This document shows, piece after piece, positions 7,611 to 14,618 of a stretch of DNA of 14,955 bases; position 1 is the first letter of the stretch, and each line of letters begins with the position of its first letter. Origin of the DNA: Endomicrobiia bacterium (lineage in GTDB: Bacteria; Elusimicrobiota; Endomicrobiia; PHAN01); contig JASEHK010000019.1 in the NCBI GenBank assembly GCA_030018875.1, positions 1-14,955 of the forward strand, given 5' to 3'. Below the pieces are notes generated by a model that did not search any database, was not told the origin of the DNA, and worked only from the letters and a program-made list of their open reading frames with translations. The position numbers and the translations under genes were made by a program.

Positions 7611-8403
7611 TCACTAATTCCTTTTTGACTTTTAATCTTTGCTTTGCGAGTTCAATATATTCGGCATTTTTCTCGATTCCTATCCATTTTCTTTTCAGTT
7701 TTCGTGCGACATAGCCGGTTGTTCCGGTTCCAAAAAAAGGATCCAACACGATATCATTCTCATCTGATGACGCCAAAATAATTAACTCCAAAAGTTTTTC
7801 GGGTTTTTGCGTAGGATGCAATGCCCTGCCGCATTCACCCCGTATTCTTTCCTTGCCCTGTACGATAGGCAATTCAATAAAATCCAAAAAATCTCTTAGC
7901 TGTTTATTTTGCCCGTCTTTCGTTTTATTGGGGTTAAATCGCTTTACCGCATCATAATTAAAAATCCAGTTTTTACTTTTCACAAACCAGCAGACAAATT
8001 CCGTGGAGTGGGTAAAAGTTCTTTTGGTTATATTGGGCATCGCGTTGACTTTATACCAAGTGATAATGTTGTTTAATTTCAATCCTATTTTTTTTGCGGT
8101 AAAAATAATTTCAGCAACGCTGTGCTGTGTACACGAAACATATAAACTACCTCCGGGATGTAAGACATGTTTACAGGCGGAAATCCATTTTTCCGTAAAA
8201 TCAAGATAGTCATTATAGTCGAATGTATCCCATTTTTCATTTACTTTATAGAATGCGCCGCCGGTAGTGTTATTTGCTAAATTCAGCGACGTTCCTGAAA
8301 GATTATAAGGCGGGTCGGCAAATATCAATGGGATAGACTGGGGCTCAATCTCATTTTTCATTATTGTGGTACAATCGCCTTTATAAATATGATTTATTTT
8401 CAT
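7603..8403 (-). CDS. Beta-class DNA adenine-N6 methyltransferase (first of pair)
   Basis: A 266-residue DNA methyltransferase with DPPY at 30-33 (FADPPYNLSG), HPTQKP at 196-201 and motif I DPFFGTGTTG at 221-230, followed by the acidic GIEKN (242-246). The order IV-then-I places it in the beta class, and DPPY points to adenine-N6 methylation. Its ATG overlaps the stop of the restriction gene (ATGA), and its own end overlaps the next methyltransferase by 8 bases, so the three genes form one translationally linked cassette. Asymmetric recognition sites need separate methylation of each strand, which explains two enzymes. Which strand each handles cannot be told from sequence. Codon use is AT-rich compared with the flanking housekeeping genes, in keeping with horizontal acquisition. 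Confidence 0.93.
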   Translation of the reverse strand: MKINHIYKGDCTTIMKNEIEPQSIPLIFADPPYNLSGTSLNLANNTTGGAFYKVNEKWDTFDYNDYLDFTEKWISACKHVLHPGGSLYVSCTQHSVAEIIFTAKKIGLKLNNIITWYKVNAMPNITKRTFTHSTEFVCWFVKSKNWIFNYDAVKRFNPNKTKDGQNKQLRDFLDFIELPIVQGKERIRGECGRALHPTQKPEKLLELIILASSDENDIVLDPFFGTGTTGYVARKLKRKWIGIEKNAEYIELAKQRLKVKKELVNV

Positions 8404-10190
8404 TGTGCTAAAATTTTAGACTTCCAACCTTCTATAACTTCAGGAATTGCCGCGAACCATTCGGAATGTCCATTAACGACACCCGTCTTTAGGACTATTT
8501 TCTTGTAGAGATTTTCTATTTCTGTGTGCGCAAACTTTTTACCTTGTCTTATAAGAGTTAAAAGTGTTTCTAATAAAATGGCTAACTGATCCGTGGTCAA
8601 TGGGATTATTTGTTGCGGACTGCCATTGTAACCATATTTAATTGATGTCCAAAAGTGATAAAGGGTGTCAACATGAATTTTCGGTGCAACAAATAAGCAA
8701 TAATTGGTTGCGCCGGCATACTTCGTTTCAAAATCTCTTAAATGCCGCATTACGGGCTGACTTTCCCGCACCCATTGGAAATTTGATACATCAAGGGTTA
8801 CTTCACAGATAGCATTGTAGGACTTATAGTAGCACTCTATATCGGGTTGACCGCCGGAAGCATGACTTATCGGCTCCCCGTTATCATCAACCGGATAATT
8901 GGGCTTTATCTTGATTTCGTCGTTAATAATTTTCAATGCTTCCGTGATTATCTTTTCAAACTGCTCCGGAGCAAACTTCTTAATCGTTTTATAGTTTTTT
9001 AAATGCCCAATAATGTTTTGGATTTTATCCACGTCGCCCAGCAATGAAATTTTTGTTTGTCTCTCGCGCAATTTAAGATTTATTGTCCTTACAGACGAAA
9101 TAAAATCATCCAATTGTATTTTCGTGGATTTGCTAAAGTCGGTTTTCAAAATGTTTTGTTCTTCTTTTGAAAGAGGTAATTTGGTTTGTTCGGCAAATTG
9201 TGCCGTAGCATTTATAAGCGACTTTGCAATTTCTTTTAAATTACCGATATCCTCGGACGGAAGCGTAGGCATAGCAATATTAGAAATGTACTTTAAGTAA
9301 TCCTGCTTTGTGCCAAAACGCAAAGATTGCCCGGAAAACTTCTTCAGGATTTGATATATTTCCGTCTTTCTTATCGGCTCTAAATCAATCCTCCAATTAC
9401 CTCCGAATTCATCTGTCGTCACTCTAAAATACTTCGTCAAACGGAAATAACGCATTATGTTATCTCCGTACTCAAAAAAGTTTTTGATTTGCTCTTCAGT
9501 CGGGTCTTTTGTCCGATAAAACTCTTTTGCAAATTCTATTATAAACCTACCTTTGTTGTTTATCCTGCGATATTTAAGAACTTTTTCTACGTATCTATCG
9601 ATAAGTTCGAAATTTATGAGCGCCGGAACGAACAGAGAAAACTCTGTCTGCGTCAATCCGCTTTTTTCGCTTTTTTCATTGATTTTATTTATCAAGTGCA
9701 TCGCCGCAATCAGCGGCTGGATATCGAACCCATATTTCGCGGAAAAATCATCGCTCCATGGATTGGGGAATTGAAGTTTCAGTAGTGATTTGAAAAATAT
9801 ATAGCCGATATCATAATCTCCGGCAATAAAACGATTTCCAAGTTCTGTTATGACTATTTTTCCCTCTTTTTCCCGCGCGATGCAAAAACCAAGTTTATTA
9901 AGCGGATTAACCGACTGCCTGCCACGCATTGCCGGGTCCTCATACTTTTGAAAGTAAAAAATTTCTTTTGCGGCTTCTAAAGGCATTGTCAATTCCGGGT
10001 TGTCGTAGTACTTTTGAAATTTTGCCGGCACATTTGTCGGGAAATAAAATTTCTGCTGTATCAACAAAATTTGATACTTTTTTTGGTTCTCGATAGTGAA
10101 AGGTTGCCCTTCCAAAAGTTTCAGCACTTTCAGAAAGTTTCTAATCCTTTCGGGATTCCTGACAGTCGTTGATATGCTCCAAAGTTTCAT
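8400..10190 (-). CDS. AlwI-family type IIS restriction endonuclease
   Basis: The 596-residue protein begins MKLWSISTTVRNPERIRNFL, which I recognise as the opening of the AlwI restriction endonuclease family (relatives include the BstNBI/PleI/MlyI group). These enzymes cut double-stranded DNA a few bases outside an asymmetric site; AlwI itself reads GGATC. A candidate catalytic centre is GGQPDIECYY followed by AICEVTL, with D450 and E463. This is a PD...ExT arrangement in place of the usual lysine of PD-(D/E)xK, which I believe is normal for the family. The length is in the family's range and no frameshift is seen. Two adenine methyltransferases follow directly. It starts 9 bases after mlaE without a strong Shine-Dalgarno sequence. 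The target GGATC is inferred from family and from the paired methyltransferases. Confidence 0.88.
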   Translation of the reverse strand: MKLWSISTTVRNPERIRNFLKVLKLLEGQPFTIENQKKYQILLIQQKFYFPTNVPAKFQKYYDNPELTMPLEAAKEIFYFQKYEDPAMRGRQSVNPLNKLGFCIAREKEGKIVITELGNRFIAGDYDIGYIFFKSLLKLQFPNPWSDDFSAKYGFDIQPLIAAMHLINKINEKSEKSGLTQTEFSLFVPALINFELIDRYVEKVLKYRRINNKGRFIIEFAKEFYRTKDPTEEQIKNFFEYGDNIMRYFRLTKYFRVTTDEFGGNWRIDLEPIRKTEIYQILKKFSGQSLRFGTKQDYLKYISNIAMPTLPSEDIGNLKEIAKSLINATAQFAEQTKLPLSKEEQNILKTDFSKSTKIQLDDFISSVRTINLKLRERQTKISLLGDVDKIQNIIGHLKNYKTIKKFAPEQFEKIITEALKIINDEIKIKPNYPVDDNGEPISHASGGQPDIECYYKSYNAICEVTLDVSNFQWVRESQPVMRHLRDFETKYAGATNYCLFVAPKIHVDTLYHFWTSIKYGYNGSPQQIIPLTTDQLAILLETLLTLIRQGKKFAHTEIENLYKKIVLKTGVVNGHSEWFAAIPEVIEGWKSKILAQ

Positions 10191-10199
10191 TATTTCAAT

Positions 10200-10979
10200 C
10201 TAACCTATCCCCACCGCCACGAGAAAAGACGAAATAAAATAATCCGATACCAGTATCATCACCATGGAAATCATGACGGCGCTCGTCGTCGTCTTGCCGA
10301 CTCCCTCCGCTCCGCCTTCGCACGCAAAACCCTTATAGCAGGAAATGGATACTATTATCATGGCGAAAGCCACGGATTTTATCAGCCCGTGCATAAGGTC
10401 GCTTATGTCCATCCTGTCCAATATGTCGTTCCAATAAACCGTGGAAGGCACACCCCATTTATAGACGGAAACCAGCAGCCCTCCGAGTACGCCGATGATG
10501 TCGGCGGCAAGAGTCAGAATGGGAACCATCGCCAATGTGGCGATAAACCGCGGCACCGCCAGATATTTAACGGGATTGGTGCCCAGTGTATAAAGGGCAT
10601 CAAGTTGCTCGGTAACTTTCATCGAACCGAGTTCGGCGGCGATGGCCGCTCCCACGCGGCCGGATACGACTATGGAAGTAAGGACGGGGCCGAGTTCTTT
10701 TATTATGGAAAAGCCCACGATGGAACCCACGTAAACCGGCTCGTTGAAAATATTCCTGAAAGCCGCGCCGGTCTGAAGCGCCATAACCATTCCGGTAAAT
10801 ATCGAAGTAAGCGCTATCACGGGAAAAGAACGCACGCCGACCTCCAACATCTGCTCGACGACGTTCCTGCGGTCCACGTTTCCCTTGAATATGTAAACAA
10901 GTGTGCGCGAAATCATAAGGGCGAGTTCCCCTACGCTCCTGACAACATCCATAAAAGATCTCTGTACGATGGCTATCAT
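10200..10979 (-). CDS. mlaE: MlaE-type ABC transporter permease
   Basis: MlaE is the inner-membrane permease of MCE lipid transporters. From the ATG at 10979 it is 259 residues, the typical family size, with several long hydrophobic segments. The conserved core is visible: IKELGPVLTSIVVSGRVGAA followed by ELGSMKVTEQLDAL, the coupling-helix region that contacts the ATPase. A start at 11015 is also open and would add 12 residues (MQDTRNDIAGEN), but those codons are the end of the upstream palindromic repeat, and family members begin near IAIVQRSFMDVV. A GGTG lies about 8 bases before the chosen ATG. Its partners mlaF and mlaD are 3.4 kb downstream, separated by the restriction module. Confidence 0.94.
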   Translation of the reverse strand: MIAIVQRSFMDVVRSVGELALMISRTLVYIFKGNVDRRNVVEQMLEVGVRSFPVIALTSIFTGMVMALQTGAAFRNIFNEPVYVGSIVGFSIIKELGPVLTSIVVSGRVGAAIAAELGSMKVTEQLDALYTLGTNPVKYLAVPRFIATLAMVPILTLAADIIGVLGGLLVSVYKWGVPSTVYWNDILDRMDISDLMHGLIKSVAFAMIIVSISCYKGFACEGGAEGVGKTTTSAVMISMVMILVSDYFISSFLVAVGIG

Positions 10980-10993
10980 ATTTTCACCGGCAA

Positions 10994-11166
10994 TGTCATT
11001 GCGAGTATCTTGCAAAAGTCGTCATTTCCGTACAAACGGGAACCCAGAAATTTTTGTAACATATTGAAAAGACTGGATTCCCACTCCCCGCCTTCGCGAG
11101 GACAAGCTTCGTGGGAATGACAAACCCTTCCCTTTTTATGACTTTTATAAGAGCCTCGCAATGACA
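10994..11166. repeat. Nested palindromic repeat upstream of mlaE
   Basis: The ends TGTCATTGCGAG (10994-11005) and CTCGCAATGACA (11155-11166) are perfect 12-base inverted repeats, and the similarity continues imperfectly inward to about 11020 and 11140 (shared AAAAGTC). Inside sits a second, different inverted pair: GTCATTTCCG...CGGGAACCCAG from 11021 to about 11046, and CTGGATTCCC...GTGGGAATGAC from about 11072 to 11121. The inner pair has the form of the common GTCATTCCC...GGGAATCCAG repeat. The whole fills the gap between alr and mlaE and would fold into a long hairpin in RNA. No transposase is present. Confidence 0.7.
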
Positions 11167-11176
11167 ACGTTTTTTT

Positions 11177-12295
11177 TCAGGCGACTTCCACGCGCGGAAC
11201 CCTCGCGGATATGCCGCAGGTAATTTCGTAATTTATCGTGCCAAGCAAGGCGGCGAGACGCTCGGCGGTTATGCGCCGGTCGTCCTGTCTGCCGATAAGA
11301 ACCACCTCGTCGCCGACGCAAACTCCGGGAATTGCGGTAACGTCGAACATCGTCATATCCATTGTGACCCGCCCAGCGACTCTGACGACGCGGCCGCGAA
11401 CAAGAGCCGGCGCAACGCACGAAAGCCCAACTCTGTAGCCGTCGGCGTAACCGACCGGGACCGTGGCTATCAGCGACTCCCGACGGGCGATGAACCTCTG
11501 AGCGTAACTGACCGACGAACCGCGGGGTATTTTCTTCAAAAAAACAATGCGGGACTTCCAAGCCAGAGCCGGAGCGACATCAAGTTTTCTCGTCGCGACG
11601 GCGGACGGCTGCAGTCCGTAGAGAGCTATGCCGGGACGAACCAAGTCGAAGCCCGCGCGGGGGGAAAAAAATATTCCCGCCGAGTTGGACATCGAGAAAT
11701 CGGCGCGGGCCAGACGAGGAAACCGCGCGGCGGCATGTTTTATCGAGGAAAATCTTTCGTACTGAAGCCGGGTATAGACGGGATCGAAATCTGCGGAAGC
11801 GAAGTGCGAATAAATGCCCGAGCAAACCGTCCGGCGGGAAGACGCGGCGGCTTCAAGCAAAGCGGAGGCCATGTCATATCTGATTCCGATGCGACCCATA
11901 CCCGTGTCTATTTTGAGATAAAAGGGCAGGAACTTTCCCGTCAGACGGGCGGTTTCTTCAAGACCCTTGAGACCGGAAATGCTTGATATCGTCGGGGTCA
12001 GACCGGCGCGGGCGGCGACGGCGAAACTTGAAAAAGGCCACAGCGTTCCAAGAATCAAAACCGGTTTTTTTACGCCGAGGCGCCTTAGATTTATGCCTTC
12101 CTCGACGGTGGCCACGCCGAAACCCCGCACGCGACTCTGGAAAATCCGGGACACTATCTCAACGCCATGACCGTAAGCGTCGGCCTTTACCACGGCCAGC
12201 ACATCCGCGCCGCGGGCATGATGCCGCACAGCGGCAAGGTTGGCGCAAAGGGCCGAGCGGGAAATCTCGGCGACCGTCGGCCTATATATCGGCAT
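11177..12295 (-). CDS. alr: Alanine racemase
   Basis: Alr interconverts L- and D-alanine with PLP, supplying D-alanine for peptidoglycan. The 372-residue length is normal. K37 in AVVKADAYGHG is the PLP lysine; KIDTGMGRIG (128-137), YSHFASAD (162-169), SNSAG (203-207) and RPGIALYG (220-227) line the barrel. Y264 in SVSYAQRF is the second catalytic base, and PVGYADGY (280-287) and RVTMDMTMFDVT (309-320) follow. The start overlaps the 3' end of dnaB by 14 bases in another frame, so translation is probably coupled. Downstream is the nested repeat, which probably marks the end of this gene group. Confidence 0.96.
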   Translation of the reverse strand: MPIYRPTVAEISRSALCANLAAVRHHARGADVLAVVKADAYGHGVEIVSRIFQSRVRGFGVATVEEGINLRRLGVKKPVLILGTLWPFSSFAVAARAGLTPTISSISGLKGLEETARLTGKFLPFYLKIDTGMGRIGIRYDMASALLEAAASSRRTVCSGIYSHFASADFDPVYTRLQYERFSSIKHAAARFPRLARADFSMSNSAGIFFSPRAGFDLVRPGIALYGLQPSAVATRKLDVAPALAWKSRIVFLKKIPRGSSVSYAQRFIARRESLIATVPVGYADGYRVGLSCVAPALVRGRVVRVAGRVTMDMTMFDVTAIPGVCVGDEVVLIGRQDDRRITAERLAALLGTINYEITCGISARVPRVEVA

Positions 12296-13685
12296 GTTTT
12301 CTGTCCGGATTATCGAAACGGGCGTATTCTCTCAAGAAACAGGCTTTTATGGTGCCGGTCGGGCCGTTTCTCTGTTTCATTATTATAATCTCGGCGGCGA
12401 CCTTCTCTTCATCGCTCAAACTTCCCTTGTCGGTTTTGTAATATTCTTCGCGATAAATGCCGGCGACGAGGTCGGCGTCCTGTTCTATGGCGCCCGATTC
12501 CCTCAGGTCGGAAAGTTGGGGGCGCTTTTCGCGGCCTTTTTCCTCGGGACGGCGCGAAAGCTGTGAGACCGCTATCACGGGCACATTAAGATCCATGGAC
12601 AATCTCTTGAGCGAACGGGATATTTCGGCTATCTCCTGTTGGCGCGAATCGCTGCGGGAAGCCGAATGCATCAGTTGAAGGTAATCCACTATTATGAGCG
12701 AAAGCTCCTTGCCGCTTCTGTCCAGATTTTTTTTGAGCTTCCGCGCGCGGGATTTAAGCTCCAGGATTTCGCCCGACGATGCGTCGTCTATGTAAAGCGG
12801 CGCCTCGCTGATAATCTCGCCGACCGTCGTAAGAACCGGCCATCCTTTCTTTTCGAGGTATCCCTTTTTGGCCTTTTGCATGTCTATGCGCGCGCGGGAG
12901 CAAAGCATTCTGAGCATAAGTTCTTCTTTGGACATTTCCAAAGAAAAAATCGCCACGGCCTTCTTCAATTCGATGGCTACATGCTCAGCGATGTTCACCG
13001 CAAAAGCCGTCTTGCCCATCGAAGGTCTGCCGGCAATTATCACAAGATTGCCCGGCTGAAGGCCGCAGGTCATTACGTCAAAATCCACTATGCCGGTAGC
13101 CAGCCCCGTGACTTCTTTTTTATTCAGAGACGCTTTTTCGAGACGGTCTAATTGGCTCTGCACCAGATCTTTTACGTGGATAAAGTCGGATTTTTTGCGT
13201 GCCCGTATATCAAGGACTTCCTGCTCGGATTTGTCGAGTATGTGGTCGGCAGATTCCTCAGACCTGTATGCCCTGTCGGCCAGATCCGTTCCGACGTAGA
13301 TTATTTTGCGAAGCGTGGATTTTTCTTTTACGACCTGAGCGTAATACTCGACGTTTGCCGAGGTCGTAACCGAGTTGTGGAGGGAGAGAAGAAAGGCCGT
13401 CGTTGAGGCCATGTCCGACGAGAGCGTCTTGTCGGTCTTGATATGTTCGGATACTGAGATTATTTCGACGGGATCGTGGCGATTGTATATATCGAGGATG
13501 ACTTCGAATATCCGGCGGTGATTGTCTATGAAAAAATCGGCCGGCTCAATGTTATGCTCTATGACTTTTTCTATGGCGTCTCGGTCAATGAGCATCGAAC
13601 CGATGACGGCTTTCTCCGCCTCTGCCGAGTGCGGCGGGAGTCTCAATACTTGTTCGTCGAAGCTTACTTCTTTTCGATTACCCAT
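12282..13685 (-). CDS. dnaB: Replicative DNA helicase DnaB
   Basis: DnaB is the hexameric helicase that unwinds the replication fork and recruits primase. The 467-residue protein has the N-terminal primase-binding domain (LPPHSAEAEKAVIGSMLID, 16-34) and a linker. The C-terminal RecA-like domain has Walker A GRPSMGKT (219-226), Walker B IIVDYLQLM (331-339), the SQLSRRPE segment, DLRESGAIEQDAD (393-405) and KQRNGPTG with the arginine finger. No intein is present, although DnaB is a frequent intein host. The start lies inside the end of rplI (22-base overlap, different frame) and has no Shine-Dalgarno of its own, so it is probably translated by coupling to rplI. Its end overlaps alr by 14 bases. 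Confidence 0.97.
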   Translation of the reverse strand: MGNRKEVSFDEQVLRLPPHSAEAEKAVIGSMLIDRDAIEKVIEHNIEPADFFIDNHRRIFEVILDIYNRHDPVEIISVSEHIKTDKTLSSDMASTTAFLLSLHNSVTTSANVEYYAQVVKEKSTLRKIIYVGTDLADRAYRSEESADHILDKSEQEVLDIRARKKSDFIHVKDLVQSQLDRLEKASLNKKEVTGLATGIVDFDVMTCGLQPGNLVIIAGRPSMGKTAFAVNIAEHVAIELKKAVAIFSLEMSKEELMLRMLCSRARIDMQKAKKGYLEKKGWPVLTTVGEIISEAPLYIDDASSGEILELKSRARKLKKNLDRSGKELSLIIVDYLQLMHSASRSDSRQQEIAEISRSLKRLSMDLNVPVIAVSQLSRRPEEKGREKRPQLSDLRESGAIEQDADLVAGIYREEYYKTDKGSLSDEEKVAAEIIIMKQRNGPTGTIKACFLREYARFDNPDRKHADI

Positions 13686-14116
13686 ACTTTTAGGGCTGTC
13701 TTTACTTCGGGATGAAGGTGCACCTCGACGGTGTGCGCGCCTGTCTGCTTTATGGGCTCTTTTAAGACAACGGCGTGTTTGGGTAATTCCAGACCGCTCA
13801 ATTGCTGGGCGAGATTCTCAGTGATCTCGGCGGCAGTCACCGAGCCGAACATCTTACCGCCTTCGCCGACGGCGGCCTCGAGCGTGACGGAAAGCGCCTC
13901 GATTTGTTTTGCAACTTCTTCAAGTTTTTTACGCTCCGCCGTCAGGCGCCGGTTTATGATCTTCTCGTGAGCCGCCACGGCCGCGGCTGTCTTCTTGGTT
14001 ATCTCGATGGCCATCTTCATGGGGAATAGATAATTTCTGGCAAAGCCCGGCGCTATCTTTTTTTTCTGTCCTTTGGATGCGACGCCGGGCACGTCCTTAA
14101 TGAATATAACTTCCAC
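13664..14116 (-). CDS. rplI: 50S ribosomal protein L9
   Basis: L9 binds 23S rRNA at the base of the L1 stalk. I place the start at the GTG at 14116, giving 150 residues (initiator Met, then EVIFIKDVPGVASKG), which is the normal L9 length. A strong AAGGAG lies 7 bases before this GTG. An open extension to 14257 would add 47 residues with no L9 similarity that run back into rpsR. The N-terminal rRNA-binding domain includes KKIAPGFARNYLFP, followed by a long charged central helix and a C-terminal domain ending VWVIEKK. It lies in the widely conserved order ssb-rpsR-rplI-dnaB. The stop lies within the dnaB coding sequence. Confidence 0.96.
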   Translation of the reverse strand: MEVIFIKDVPGVASKGQKKKIAPGFARNYLFPMKMAIEITKKTAAAVAAHEKIINRRLTAERKKLEEVAKQIEALSVTLEAAVGEGGKMFGSVTAAEITENLAQQLSGLELPKHAVVLKEPIKQTGAHTVEVHLHPEVKTALKVWVIEKK

Positions 14117-14128
14117 GGGTTTTCTCCT
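14116..14128 (-). promoter_or_regulatory. Ribosome binding site that fixes the rplI GTG start
   Basis: On the minus strand AAGGAG is followed by a 7-base spacer and then GTG GAA GTT. This is one of the clearest Shine-Dalgarno sequences in the window and supports the GTG over the longer upstream frame. Confidence 0.8.
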
Positions 14129-14148
14129 TGCGTTATTCCTGTGTGTGC

Positions 14149-14161
14149 GGGCGATACGCCC
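14149..14161. other. Small hairpin between rpsR and rplI
   Basis: GGGCG (14149-14153) and CGCCC (14157-14161) pair around an ATA loop in the 62-base gap between the two ribosomal protein genes. It could be an mRNA processing or translational control element, but a five-pair stem may occur by chance. Confidence 0.25.
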
Positions 14162-14178
14162 ATGCGAACGATGCGACC

Positions 14179-14421
14179 CTACACCACAAAAGGCATGCGG
14201 GCGAGAATCCTGGCTCTTTTTATCTCTCTGGAAACGGTCCTTTGATGTTTGGCGCACGCGCCCGTCACGAAAGACGGCAGTATCTTGCCTTTGTCGGAAA
14301 CGAAGTTTCTCAAAACTTCGGGCTTCCTGTAGGTGGGTTCGACCTTATCCTGGCATAACCGGCACTTCCTCTTTCTCAAAAAAGGGCGTCCTCTTCGGGG
14401 TCCTCTGCCTCTGGGTATCAT
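14179..14421 (-). CDS. rpsR: 30S ribosomal protein S18
   Basis: S18 pairs with S6 on the platform of the small subunit. The 80-residue protein has the family core from KCRLCQDK through GKILPSFVTGACAKHQR to IKRARILARMPFV. Cysteines C20 and C23 together with C56 and H59 form the CxxC...CxxH arrangement of the zinc-binding version of S18, unlike lineages that have lost these residues. A purine-rich AAGGAGAGGAG run sits just before the ATG and is a strong ribosome site. rplI follows after 62 bases, and ssb lies upstream beyond a palindromic repeat. Confidence 0.97.
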   Translation of the reverse strand: MIPRGRGPRRGRPFLRKRKCRLCQDKVEPTYRKPEVLRNFVSDKGKILPSFVTGACAKHQRTVSREIKRARILARMPFVV

Positions 14422-14474
14422 TTCTTCTCCTCTCCTTTTATTTCATTTGTCATTGCGCCACCGCTCTCACACCT

Positions 14475-14524
14475 TGTCATTGCGAGGAGCCCCGACGTTA
14501 CGTCGGGACGACGAAGCAATGACA
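14475..14524. repeat. Palindromic TGTCATTGCGAG-type repeat between ssb and rpsR
   Basis: A 50-base element with perfect 9-base ends, TGTCATTGC (14475-14483) and GCAATGACA (14516-14524), encloses a strong inner hairpin CCCGACG-TTA-CGTCGGG (14491-14507). Its first 12 bases are identical to the outer ends of the repeat before mlaE. A further partial copy, TGTCATTGCGCC, begins at 14449. The form (CATTGCGAGGAGC, variable hairpin, GACGAAGCAATG) is a dispersed repeat known from many bacterial genomes. No coding potential. Confidence 0.75.
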
Positions 14525-14618
14525 GGCGAGAAAAATTGACACGGGCAGTATGCCTCCGACAGGGGCGGTGCGGCCGTTTGGACTGTAATTATGCGCCGCA
14601 GACCGACGCGAAGTTTTT

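Noticed and set aside
8400..10190. Inactive nuclease because the PD-(D/E)xK lysine is missing (ExT instead)
   Set aside because: The protein is full length with no stop or shift, and ExT appears to be the normal form in this family, so loss of activity is not supported.
12639..13151. Plus-strand open frame of 170 codons opposite dnaB
   Set aside because: Shadow of the DnaB coding frame; composition only reflects the complementary codons.
14537..14542. TTGACA on the plus strand in the ssb-rpsR gap
   Set aside because: No matching -10 box at the proper distance and no plus-strand gene downstream.
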